Shown piece by piece: positions 54,324 through 62,706 of a stretch of 64,000 nucleotides of DNA (position 1 is its first letter; every line of letters begins with the position of its first letter). The notes under the pieces were generated by a model. That model had not been told where the DNA came from, ran no database searches, and saw only the letters and a list, made by a program, of their open reading frames with translations. Position numbers and translations under genes: made by a program. This DNA comes from Pseudomonas sp. PICF141 (GTDB lineage Bacteria > Pseudomonadota > Gammaproteobacteria > Pseudomonadales > Pseudomonadaceae), in NCBI RefSeq assembly GCF_002286815.1, contig NZ_MUNM01000022.1:1-64000 (forward strand), read 5' to 3'.

Positions 54324-55502
54324 ATGCTACTCAATCTGTTCAATGAAATGCGCGCCGCCAAGGTGCCGGTCTCGGTACGTGAGCTGCTGGACCTGATCAA
54401 CGCGCTGAAACAGCGCGTGACTTTCGCCGACATGGACGAGTTTTACTACTTGTCGCGGGCGATCCTGGTGAAGGACGAAAAGCATTTCGACAAATTCGAC
54501 CGGGCCTTCGGTGCCTATTTCAAAGGTCTGGAAAAACTCGACGATCACCTCCAGGCGTTGATTCCCGAAGACTGGCTGCGCAAGGAATTCGAGCGTTCCC
54601 TGACCGATGAAGAGCGGGCCGCGATCCAGTCCCTGGGTGGCCTGGATAAACTCATCGAAGAGTTCAAGAAGCGCCTGGAAGAACAGAAAGAACGCCATGC
54701 CGGCGGCAACAAATGGATCGGTACCGGCGGCACCAGCCCATTCGGCTCCGGTGGCTTCAACCCGGAAGGCATTCGGGTCGGCGATGCTGGCAAGCGCCAA
54801 GGCAAAGCGGTCAAAGTCTGGGATCAGCGCGAGTACAAGAACCTCGACGATTCGGTCGAACTGGGCACGCGCAATATCAAGGTCGCCCTGCGGCGCCTGC
54901 GCAAATTCGCTCGTCAGGGTGCGGCAGAAGAACTGGACATCGACGGCACCATCGACCACACCGCTCGCGATGCCGGGCTGTTGAACATCCAGATGCGTCC
55001 GGAGCGCCGCAACACCGTCAAACTGCTGTTGCTGTTCGACATCGGCGGCTCGATGGACGCCCACGTGAAGATCTGCGAAGAACTGTTCTCGGCCTGCAAG
55101 ACCGAGTTCAAGCATCTGGAGTACTTTTACTTTCACAACTTCATTTATGAATCGGTGTGGAAGAACAACATGCGTCGTACCTCCGAGCGCACCGCCACCC
55201 AGGACCTGCTGCACAAGTACGGCGCCGACTACAAGGTGATCTTCATCGGCGACGCCGCCATGGCGCCCTATGAAATCACCCAGGCCGGTGGCAGCGTCGA
55301 GCACTGGAATGAAGAAGCCGGGTACGTGTGGATGCAGCGCTTCAAGGAAAAGTACAAGAAGCTCATCTGGATCAACCCATACCCGAAAGACACTTGGGGC
55401 TATACCTCGTCGACCAACATCGTGCGGGACTTGATTGATGACCAGATGTATCCGCTGACGTTGCGGGGGTTGGAGGAAGGGATGCGGTTTTTGTCCAAGT
55501 AA
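54324..55502 (+). CDS. VWA-domain (CoxE-like) partner of the MoxR ATPase
   Basis: 392 residues. The VWA metal site reads LLLLFDIGGSMDAHVKICEE (D239-x-G241-x-S243), where the usual DxSxS has glycine at the second position. A later VIFIGDAAMAP carries the third metal residue. The N-terminal 200 residues are the helical CoxE/YehP region. Expected to bind substrate for the adjacent MoxR ATPase. It ends 12 bases before a REP composite. Confidence 0.88.
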   Translation: MLLNLFNEMRAAKVPVSVRELLDLINALKQRVTFADMDEFYYLSRAILVKDEKHFDKFDRAFGAYFKGLEKLDDHLQALIPEDWLRKEFERSLTDEERAAIQSLGGLDKLIEEFKKRLEEQKERHAGGNKWIGTGGTSPFGSGGFNPEGIRVGDAGKRQGKAVKVWDQREYKNLDDSVELGTRNIKVALRRLRKFARQGAAEELDIDGTIDHTARDAGLLNIQMRPERRNTVKLLLLFDIGGSMDAHVKICEELFSACKTEFKHLEYFYFHNFIYESVWKNNMRRTSERTATQDLLHKYGADYKVIFIGDAAMAPYEITQAGGSVEHWNEEAGYVWMQRFKEKYKKLIWINPYPKDTWGYTSSTNIVRDLIDDQMYPLTLRGLEEGMRFLSK

Positions 55503-55514
55503 AGCCTTGCACCT

Positions 55515-55646
55515 GTGGCGAGGGGGCTTGCCCCCGTTGGGTTGCGAAGCGACCCTGAAACTTGCAATCGCGATGTATCAGACATACCACATGCAATGGT
55601 TCTACGACTGCTGCGCAGCCGAACGGGGGCAAGCCCCCTCGCCACA
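55515..55646. repeat. REP-type inverted repeat pair
   Basis: TGTGGCGAGGGGGCTTGCCC and its reverse complement, with inner ACTGCTGCGCAGCC, between the convergent VWA and pxpC genes. The stop of pxpC is one base away, so it probably serves as 3' end for both. Confidence 0.9.
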
Positions 55647-55647
55647 A

Positions 55648-56565
55648 TTAAAACCGTCGCAAATACTCGACCTGTTCCCGATGCGCCACATCCTGCACCA
55701 CAGGCCTCAACCGCACCTTCGCCCCCGGCAAACACTGCGCCAATCGCGCCAGGGCCAACGGCGTCAACGCCCCCAGGCGTGGATAACCACCAATGGTCTG
55801 CCGATCATTGAGCAACACGATCGGCTGCCCGTCCGGCGGCACCTGGACCGCGCCCAGCGGGATGCCTTCGGAGATCATCGGCTTGCCCTGATACTGCAGC
55901 GCCGTTCCCAACAGACGAACGCCCATGCGGTCGGCGCGGCTGTCGAGGGTCCAGACGCTGTTGAACGCGTCGAACAAACTCTGCCCGCTGAACTCGCCGA
56001 TCTGTGCACCGAGCACCAGGTCCAGCGGCGCATTGAGTTGGAAATCGGGCACGTGTTCAGGCGCCAACTCCCGCAGCAGTAGCAGCGAGTTTCCCGAGTA
56101 GCTCAACTGCGCCTCTTTGGCCAGCGCCCGCCCCATGCCATCCAGCCCACCGAGTTCCTCACGGACCACCGTTGCACAACTGCCCAACACCTTTGGCGCA
56201 TCAAATCCGCCCGGGGCCGCCAAATAAGCTCGAGCACCCAGCAGCGGCCGGGTGAATTGCAATCGCTGACCTTGGTTCAGCCTGAAACTGCGCCACGGCG
56301 CCAACGCCTCGCCATCCACTTGCGCCCCCAGATCCGCCCCGGCCAATGCCAGCACGCAATCGTCCTGGGCAACGACCGTAAACCCGCCGAGGGTGATTTC
56401 GATCACCGACGCGTCCAGCCCATTGCCCAGCAGCCAATTGGCCCACGACATCGACCGCCAATCCGCCGCCCCGCCCTGGGTCACGCCCAGATGCCGCACG
56501 CCAAACCGCCCGGCGTCCTGCAACAGGCACAGCGGTGTGCTTGCTTCAATCGTCAGTCGGCTCAT
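55648..56565 (-). CDS. pxpC: 5-oxoprolinase subunit PxpC
   Basis: 305 residues. Biotin-dependent carboxyltransferase-like fold: the opening IEASTPLCLLQDAGRFGVRH, LTQGGAADWRSMSWANWLLG-like segment and the terminal VPPDGQPIVLLNDRQTIGGY are diagnostic of PxpC/KipA. With PxpA and PxpB it forms the ATP-dependent enzyme that opens 5-oxoproline to glutamate. It overlaps the pxpB stop by four bases. Confidence 0.9.
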   Translation of the reverse strand: MSRLTIEASTPLCLLQDAGRFGVRHLGVTQGGAADWRSMSWANWLLGNGLDASVIEITLGGFTVVAQDDCVLALAGADLGAQVDGEALAPWRSFRLNQGQRLQFTRPLLGARAYLAAPGGFDAPKVLGSCATVVREELGGLDGMGRALAKEAQLSYSGNSLLLLRELAPEHVPDFQLNAPLDLVLGAQIGEFSGQSLFDAFNSVWTLDSRADRMGVRLLGTALQYQGKPMISEGIPLGAVQVPPDGQPIVLLNDRQTIGGYPRLGALTPLALARLAQCLPGAKVRLRPVVQDVAHREQVEYLRRF

Positions 56566-57266
56566 GCCAGGGTCTCCAACGGCGTATCGTCACCGCCCAG
56601 GTTGATGAACTCGGCATGGCTGACCGCTTCGAAGCGTACCGTGTCGCCCGGTTGCAACAGGCTGTAGCCATCGCGCTCGCGGTCGAACAATTTGGCCGGG
56701 GTGCGGCCGATCAGGTTCCAGCCGCCGGGGGATACCAGCGGATAAGCAGCCGTCTGGCGTTCGGCGATGCCGACACTGCCGGCCGCCACTTTTTTACGCG
56801 GAGTATTCAGACGCGGTGCAGCCAATATTTCCTCCACCAAGCCCATGAAAGCGAAGCCCGGTGCGAAGCCCAATGCGAACACCTGATACTCGTGTTCACT
56901 GTGGCGGCGGATCACCTCTGGCACCGTCAATCCGCTGCGCCGGGACAGCAAGGTCAGTTCCGGCCCGACGCTCAGGTCATACCAGACCGGCAACACATGG
57001 CATTTACCTTTGGCCCGAGCGTTGGGCGACAGATCGATCAAGGCCTCAGCAATCAATTCCCGCGCCTGGGCCGGATTCAGCGCCATCAGATCGTAATGCA
57101 CCATCAGTGTCGTGTAAGACGGCACCAGATCGATCAAATGGTTGCCGAATGCCTCCCGCAAACCCTCGCTGGCGGCGAGCATCCAGGGCATGTTGGCCTC
57201 GCTGATTTCATCGAACAGACGCACCATCAGGCAATCCAGCGCCACCACTTCCACCCGTGGTTTCAT
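56562..57266 (-). CDS. pxpB: 5-oxoprolinase subunit PxpB
   Basis: 234 residues from the ATG at 57266. KipI/PxpB family features are present: [40 protein letters not shown] and [20 protein letters not shown]. It pairs with PxpC in the oxoprolinase complex. It overlaps pxpA and pxpC by four bases each, so the three are translationally coupled. Confidence 0.9.
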   Translation of the reverse strand: MKPRVEVVALDCLMVRLFDEISEANMPWMLAASEGLREAFGNHLIDLVPSYTTLMVHYDLMALNPAQARELIAEALIDLSPNARAKGKCHVLPVWYDLSVGPELTLLSRRSGLTVPEVIRRHSEHEYQVFALGFAPGFAFMGLVEEILAAPRLNTPRKKVAAGSVGIAERQTAAYPLVSPGGWNLIGRTPAKLFDRERDGYSLLQPGDTVRFEAVSHAEFINLGGDDTPLETLA

Positions 57267-58015
57267 GACGCGCTCTGCTGATTCAGGGCTTGGCGAATGC
57301 GTTGCACGGCAGCCACCGAACTGGCGTTGTCGCCGTGTACGCACAAGGTATTGGCTTGCAAGTGCAAGGCACTGCCATCGCTGGCGGTAAGGGTGTCACC
57401 GCGGGCAATGATCAACGCCTGTTCGATGATTTTTTCGGGATCGTGATGCACCGCGCCCGGCAGTTGCCGCGAGACCAGCCTGCCAGCGCTGTCGTAAGCG
57501 CGATCGGCAAAGGCTTCGAACCACAGTGTTACGCCGTACTCATCGCCGAGTTGCTGCGCGGCACTGTTGTCGCGGGTCGCCATCAGCATCAATGGCAGCG
57601 TCCGGTCGTAGGCCGCCACGGCCTGAATCACCGCGCGTAATTGCGCAGGGTTGGCCATCATGTCGTTGTACATCGCGCCGTGGGGTTTGACGTAACTCAC
57701 CCGCCCGCCCTGAGCCCGGCAGATGCCGTCGAGGGCGCCGATCTGGTAATGCAACAGATCCTGCAGCTCCTGGGCGGTGTAAGCCATGGACCGGCGACCG
57801 AACCCCACCAGATCCTGATAGGCCGGATGAGCACCAATCTGCACGCCGTGGCTCAAGGCCAGGCTGACGGTCTTGCGCATGATGCTCGGGTCGCCGGCAT
57901 GGAAACCACAGGCAATGTTGGCGCAATCAATGAAGGGCATGACCTCGGCGTCCAGACCCATGGTCCAGTTACCGAAACTCTCGCCGATGTCGCAGTTCAA
58001 TAGCAGGCGGTTCAC
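57263..58015 (-). CDS. pxpA: 5-oxoprolinase subunit PxpA
   Basis: 250 residues from a GTG at 58015, preceded by AGGAG at suitable spacing. The YcsF/LamB-type deacetylase-like fold shows [20 protein letters not shown] with the metal-binding acidic residues, [19 protein letters not shown] and [20 protein letters not shown]. It is the first gene of pxpABC and follows the MFS transporter gene by 78 bases. Confidence 0.92.
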   Translation of the reverse strand: MNRLLLNCDIGESFGNWTMGLDAEVMPFIDCANIACGFHAGDPSIMRKTVSLALSHGVQIGAHPAYQDLVGFGRRSMAYTAQELQDLLHYQIGALDGICRAQGGRVSYVKPHGAMYNDMMANPAQLRAVIQAVAAYDRTLPLMLMATRDNSAAQQLGDEYGVTLWFEAFADRAYDSAGRLVSRQLPGAVHHDPEKIIEQALIIARGDTLTASDGSALHLQANTLCVHGDNASSVAAVQRIRQALNQQSAS

Positions 58016-58093
58016 GGTGAACACTCCTGTAGGCTTTTATCTTCTTAACTGAAGGACATGTGCCCTTCAGATTATCAGTTACCGGATATTCGC

Positions 58094-59395
58094 TTATTGA
58101 GCGTCGAGTTGCTTGCCACGGGTTTCCGGCAGGCTCAGGGCCGCCAGAATCACTATCCCGTAGGACACCGCCGCAAAGGCGCCGATTCCCACGCTCAGCG
58201 GCACCTTCTGGCTGAGCAAGCCGATCAACAACGGGAACAACGCCGCCAATGCCCGACCGATGTTGTAGCTAAAACCCTGGCCAGAACCACGAATCCGTGT
58301 CGGAAACAGCTCGGTCAAAAACGCACCCATACCGCTGAAGATCCCCGAAGCAAAGAAGCCTAGCGGGAAACCCAGCCAGAGCATCACGCCGTTGCTGACC
58401 GGCAATTGGGTATACAGCAGAACAATGGTGAACGAGCCGACCGCGAACAGGATGAAGTTCTTTTTACGACCGAGGATGTCAGTCAAATACGCGCTGATCA
58501 CATACCCGACGTAGGACCCGACGATCACCATGGCCAGATAACCGCCCGTGCCCAGTACGCTCAAGCCCCGTTCGTTTTTCAGAAAGGTCGGCAGCCAGGA
58601 AGTGATCGCGTAGTAACCGCCGAGGGCGCCGGTGGTCAGGATCGAAGCGCGAATGGTAGTGAACAAGATGCCTGGGGCGAAGATTTCATAGAACTTGGCG
58701 GGGTTGCTTGGCTCTTGTTTAGCCTTGGCTTCGCGGTAGATTTCCGGATCCTTGACCAGGCGACGGACGAAAATCACGAAGATCGCCGGTACGATGCCGA
58801 GGAGGAACAGAGCGCGCCAGGCATCTTCCGGCGCCAGCACCGAGAACAGCAGCGCATATAGAATCGCCGTCAGTCCCCAACCCAGCGCCCAGCCCGATTG
58901 CACCATGCCCACAGCCTTGCCGCGGTCCTTGGCGCGAATCACTTCGCCCATCAACACGGCGCCAGCAGTCCATTCACCGCCGAAACCGAAGCCCATCAAC
59001 GTACGGCTGATCAACAGTTGCTCGTAATTCTGGGCGAAGCCGCAAAGGAAGGTAAAGAAAGCAAACCATAAAACGGTCAGTTGCAAAGTGCGCACCCGGC
59101 CGATGCGGTCAGAGAGAATTCCCGCCACCCACCCCCCGATGGCCGAGGCGATCAGGGTGCTGGTGTGAATCAGCCCGGCCTCGCCGGTGGTGATGCCCCA
59201 CATGGCAATCAGGGTCGGGACCACGAAACTGAGCATCTGGGTGTCCATGCCGTCCAGGCCATAGCCGATCTTGCAGCTCCAGAAGGTGCGACGCTCCTGC
59301 TGACTGATGTTGCGGTACCAGTCGAAAGGTCCCGGGCGAGCGGTGGCTTTGGGAATATCGAGGGTGTCGGGCGCACTCGGCAAGTCTCCGTGCAA
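58094..59395 (-). CDS. MFS transporter linked to pxpABC
   Basis: 433 residues with about 12 helices. The MFS motif AGILSDRIGRVRTLQLTVLW follows helix 2, and FGFGGEWTAGAVLMGEVIRA is typical of the aromatic-acid/metabolite:H+ symporter group. As the first gene of the unit upstream of pxpABC it probably imports the oxoprolinase substrate or a related acid. The frame-broken LysR gene is divergent to it, 130 bases away. Confidence 0.85.
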   Translation of the reverse strand: MHGDLPSAPDTLDIPKATARPGPFDWYRNISQQERRTFWSCKIGYGLDGMDTQMLSFVVPTLIAMWGITTGEAGLIHTSTLIASAIGGWVAGILSDRIGRVRTLQLTVLWFAFFTFLCGFAQNYEQLLISRTLMGFGFGGEWTAGAVLMGEVIRAKDRGKAVGMVQSGWALGWGLTAILYALLFSVLAPEDAWRALFLLGIVPAIFVIFVRRLVKDPEIYREAKAKQEPSNPAKFYEIFAPGILFTTIRASILTTGALGGYYAITSWLPTFLKNERGLSVLGTGGYLAMVIVGSYVGYVISAYLTDILGRKKNFILFAVGSFTIVLLYTQLPVSNGVMLWLGFPLGFFASGIFSGMGAFLTELFPTRIRGSGQGFSYNIGRALAALFPLLIGLLSQKVPLSVGIGAFAAVSYGIVILAALSLPETRGKQLDAQ

Positions 59396-59525
59396 ATATT
59401 ATTGGTATTGTTCTGAGCCCCGACGACGCCTATCGTGGGAACCGGATGCGTCGATTTTTGGACGCTTGGCCCTGCTGCGTCCAACTAATAAAAACCCGGC
59501 CAAGGCATAAGAAAAAGTTGATCCC

Positions 59526-60429
59526 ATGAACCTGAAGTTTCTCGAGACCTTTGTCTGGGTCGCCCGACTCAAGAGTTTTCGCCTGACGGCAGACAAACTC
59601 TTCACCACCCAGGCGTCGATTTCCAGCCGCATTGCCGTGCTCGAAAGTGAGCTGGGGGTGAAGCTGTTCTCGCGGCGTGAGCCTGACGCCCGAAGGCTTG
59701 AAAGTGCTCGAATATGCCGAGCAGATGATGGACACGATGCAGGCGCTCAAGCACTCGATCGAGACACGCTCGAGCAAGGTCGGGCGGGTTCGGATCGGTG
59801 TCATGGACACCGTTATCCACACTTGGCTCAGCCCCTTGGTGGCGCAAATGATGGATCATTACCCACTGGTGGAAATCGAGCTGGTGGCCGATACCGCGCT
59901 CAACCTCTGCGATCAGCTGCAAAAAGGCTTTCTCGACTTGATCCTGCAAACCGACTTGCTGCGCCAGGAGAGCGTGCGCAGCCTGGAACTGGCCAGTCAT
60001 CCGATGGGCTGGATCGTCGCCAGCAATTCCATCTACAACCGCGACTATTCGGGTGTCGCCGATCTGGCGCGGGAGCGGATCATTACCTATTCGAAAAACT
60101 CCCAACCGCACCAGGCGGTGCTTGCCCTGATGCAGGCCAATGGCGTCATGGCGCCGCGGCTCAACTGCGTGAATTCGGTGTCGGCGATTACTCGGTTGCT
60201 GCGGGACGGATTTGGCATCGGCGCGTTACCGCCAGTGTTGGTCGCAGAAGAACTGGCGCGGGGAGAATTGACCTTGCTGGCCATCGATCAACGACCGCCG
60301 AATTTGCAGGTGGTGGTGTCGTGGCGGGTGGGCGTGGAATGGGTCGAGGAGATTGTGGCGTTGTGTCAGCAAGTCGTGGAGCGCTATGCGCGCAAGTTGG
60401 GTGAGAGTTACATCGTGCTGGCTGATTGA
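59526..60429 (+). pseudogene. LysR-type regulator gene with broken reading frame
   Basis: From 59526 a normal LysR HTH begins (LKFLETFVWVARLKSFRLTA, then ADKLFTTQASISSRIAVLES, ending LGVKLFSRRE). After about 59676 the continuation is in another frame (VSLTPEGLKVLEYAEQMMDT, through IETRSSKVGRVRIGVMDTVI to stop at 60429). Between SR and VSLT a standard LysR has four residues of the wing (xxRx); here only one base is left, implying an 11-base deletion (or the equivalent modulo three). The effector domain is otherwise intact. It would have regulated the divergent MFS-pxpABC genes. Confidence 0.75.
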
Positions 60430-60443
60430 ACACTACCCGTGTT

Positions 60444-60555
60444 GATCGTTCCCACGCTCCGCGTGGGAATGCAGCCCGAGACGCTCCGCGTCCCATTCAA
60501 AGCCGAACGCAGAGCGTCCATTGAGGCATTCCCACGCAGAGCGTGGGAATGATCA
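60444..60555. repeat. REP-type inverted repeat (GATCGTTCCCACGCTC family)
   Basis: Second copy of the element at 33311-33418, with outer GATCGTTCCCACGCTCCGCG against GCAGAGCGTGGGAATGATC and an inner GAGACGCTCCGCGTCC. Between the convergent LysR remnant and DUF2937 genes. Confidence 0.85.
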
Positions 60556-60576
60556 GGCCCGCTCGGCAGCGATCAG

Positions 60577-61119
60577 TCAGAGCCCCCTCACATCCCGGTC
60601 TTCGATCGGCCGGCTCTGGCGCAAACGCTTGCCGCCCAGCACCACCCAGTCGATCAACCGGAACAGGCATTCAATGCCGAACGACAGCAGCAATGCGCCG
60701 CTCATGCCCCAGATCATCGCTTCCGGTGTCAGCAGGATCTGGTAGCCGTAACCGTTCCAGGTTTCCTTGCGAATAGCCGGGTCGGCGGCCAGGGCCACTT
60801 GCAGGACGCGTATGTACCACGGGCCCTGCATGGCCTGGAATTGCTTGTCCAGGGCCAGTTGACGGGTGAGCAAGGTGCTCAGGCTGTCGGCATCGCTGCG
60901 AAAGATCGGGTCTTCGCTGGCACGGTAATGGGCAACCAGCGCCTGCATATCACCTTTGAAAAACTGATTGGCAGTGCCCTGAAAACCGCTCAGACCGGTC
61001 TGCGCCTCGATCAGATGCGCCTCGACCCGCTTGGCATAATCACTGATGAATCCAGGCACCTGGACACCGATCAACAGGCCCGCCGCGAACAACACCAGCC
61101 GTAGATAACTGAGCAACAT
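60577..61119 (-). CDS. DUF2937 membrane protein
   Basis: 180 residues. An N-terminal helix (YLRLVLFAAGLLIGVQVPGF) and a C-terminal one (EAMIWGMSGALLLSFGIECL) flank a helical periplasmic segment containing LSGFQGTANQFFKGDMQALV. This matches the DUF2937 family, whose role is unknown. It lies 12 bases downstream of the amidotransferase gene on the same strand, so they are probably one unit. Confidence 0.78.
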   Translation of the reverse strand: MLLSYLRLVLFAAGLLIGVQVPGFISDYAKRVEAHLIEAQTGLSGFQGTANQFFKGDMQALVAHYRASEDPIFRSDADSLSTLLTRQLALDKQFQAMQGPWYIRVLQVALAADPAIRKETWNGYGYQILLTPEAMIWGMSGALLLSFGIECLFRLIDWVVLGGKRLRQSRPIEDRDVRGL

Positions 61120-61131
61120 GGGGGAGAATCC

Positions 61132-61908
61132 TTATTCGGTCTTGCCCTGGCTGACGCATTCACCGCGTCGCCAGAGGCTCCATTGGCCCGGTTCGTAGCG
61201 GGTCCAGGTTTCGTTTTCGGTCAAGGGTTCGGTGGCGATCACCGTGACCACGTCGTTAGGCGTGGTTTCGGCCTGGAAGTCGACGATCACATCGACGTCC
61301 TTCAACCGCGCCGGGCCGAAGGGTGCACGGCGGGTGATTTGCGCCAATTTGCTCGAGCAGTAGCAGAACAGCCAGTCGCCGTCGCTGAGCAGGCAATTGA
61401 ACACCCCTTTGCTGCGGTATTCGGCGCAAGCGGCGACCAGGTCCGGCAGCAACGCTTCGATGTCTACCGGCTCGGGGAACGCGGTGCGTACCCGGTTGAG
61501 CAAATCGCAAAACGCCGCTTCGCTGTCGGTATCGCCAACGGGCCGGTAAAAACTGGCGGTCGGGTTGAAATCGGCCAACTGGCCATTGTGGGCGAAACAC
61601 CAGTTGCGCCCCCACAACTCGCGCACGAACGGGTGAGTGTTGGACAGGCAGACCTTGCCGACGTTGGCCTGGCGGATGTGCCCGATCACTACTTCGCTTT
61701 TGATTGGATAGCGCTGCACCAGGTTCGCCACTTCCGACTCGCTGCTCGCCGCCGGGTCCTGGAACAGCCGCAGGCCACGGCCTTCATAAAAAGCGATGCC
61801 CCAGCCGTCACGGTGTGGCCCGGTGCGGCCGCCGCGCTGCATCAGCCCGGTGAAGCTGAACACGATATCGGTCGGGACATTGGCGCTCATGCCCAATAAC
61901 TCACACAT
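61132..61908 (-). CDS. YafJ-like class II glutamine amidotransferase
   Basis: 258 residues. [10 protein letters not shown] at the start leaves Cys2 as the N-terminal nucleophile once Met is removed, and [20 protein letters not shown] with [11 protein letters not shown] complete the Ntn-hydrolase site. No second catalytic domain is attached, as in YafJ/EgtC-type proteins. The acceptor is unknown. Start choice is fixed by the Cys. It heads a probable operon with the DUF2937 gene. Confidence 0.88.
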   Translation of the reverse strand: MCELLGMSANVPTDIVFSFTGLMQRGGRTGPHRDGWGIAFYEGRGLRLFQDPAASSESEVANLVQRYPIKSEVVIGHIRQANVGKVCLSNTHPFVRELWGRNWCFAHNGQLADFNPTASFYRPVGDTDSEAAFCDLLNRVRTAFPEPVDIEALLPDLVAACAEYRSKGVFNCLLSDGDWLFCYCSSKLAQITRRAPFGPARLKDVDVIVDFQAETTPNDVVTVIATEPLTENETWTRYEPGQWSLWRRGECVSQGKTE

Positions 61909-61940
61909 GCTCGGACTCTCGATTCAGTACTGGGGCACGG

Positions 61941-62438
61941 TTACAGGCGCGGTTCGACTCGCGAACGCTGAGGGTTGCTCGGCACCGGTGGCCGACCGTA
62001 ACGATCATCGCCGGCACCGCCGAAAGGCCGATCGTCATCAGGCTCGTCGGCCCGTGCGGCAGCTTTGGCGGCAGCCGCCCGTTCCTTGCGAGCGTTGGAG
62101 GCGCGCTCGATGGGAAAACGGATGGCCACGAACACCAGGTAAATACCGAAGACAATCATGCCGTACATGAACAGATCGGAAACAGCGCGCCAGGCGTTAT
62201 TGCCGACCTTGAACAGCAAGTCGAGGGCAGTAATGGCGATGGCCGGTGCGACCTTTTCTTTCACCGGATCGATGATGGTCGGGCTGAACAGCAACACCGC
62301 CACCAGCAACCGCAGCGGCTCACGCAGCCAACGCCACATCCAGCGGGTGATGCGCATCCACACCAACAGGCAGCCTAAAGCGGCAAAGGCGTAAAGGCCC
62401 CAAGCGATCAGATAGTCGTTCTCGGTCATGGTGTCCAT
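61941..62438 (-). CDS. Conserved membrane protein of unknown function
   Basis: 165 residues. Three hydrophobic helices (LIAWGLYAFAALGCLLVWMR, LRLLVAVLLFSPTIIDPVKE, and DLFMYGMIVFGIYLVFVAIR) are followed by a charged, Ala- and Arg-rich cytoplasmic tail that ends in a disordered RYGRPPVPSNPQRSR segment. I recognise no family. It starts 32 bases upstream of the amidotransferase gene and may be co-transcribed with it and the DUF2937 gene. Confidence 0.75.
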   Translation of the reverse strand: MDTMTENDYLIAWGLYAFAALGCLLVWMRITRWMWRWLREPLRLLVAVLLFSPTIIDPVKEKVAPAIAITALDLLFKVGNNAWRAVSDLFMYGMIVFGIYLVFVAIRFPIERASNARKERAAAAKAAARADEPDDDRPFGGAGDDRYGRPPVPSNPQRSRVEPRL

Positions 62439-62522
62439 GGCAAGGCTGGCAAAGAGACGCTTATAGTAACGACTTTTCGCACGTCAGGCTTGTCCCAATA
62501 CCAGTTGGGCAAGACACAGACT

Positions 62523-62665
62523 CTGTGGGAACGGGCTTTTGTGGCGAGGGGGCTTGCCCCCGTTGGACTGCGCAGCAGTTCCTTTTTTGGGGCCGCTTCG
62601 CAGCCCAACGGGGGCAAGCCCCCTCGCCACAGACAAGCCTGCTCACCATAAGCCCGCTCCCACAG
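62523..62665. repeat. Nested REP elements
   Basis: The GGCGAGGGGGCTTGCCCC composite (62540-62630) is inserted inside an outer pair of a different family, TGTGGGAACGGGCTT and AAGCCCGCTCCCACA. This is the only place in the window where two REP families are nested. Confidence 0.82.
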
Positions 62666-62706
62666 GTTGCGAAGCCCTTATTCCGTACATTGTTCGAGAG
62701 CCATTC

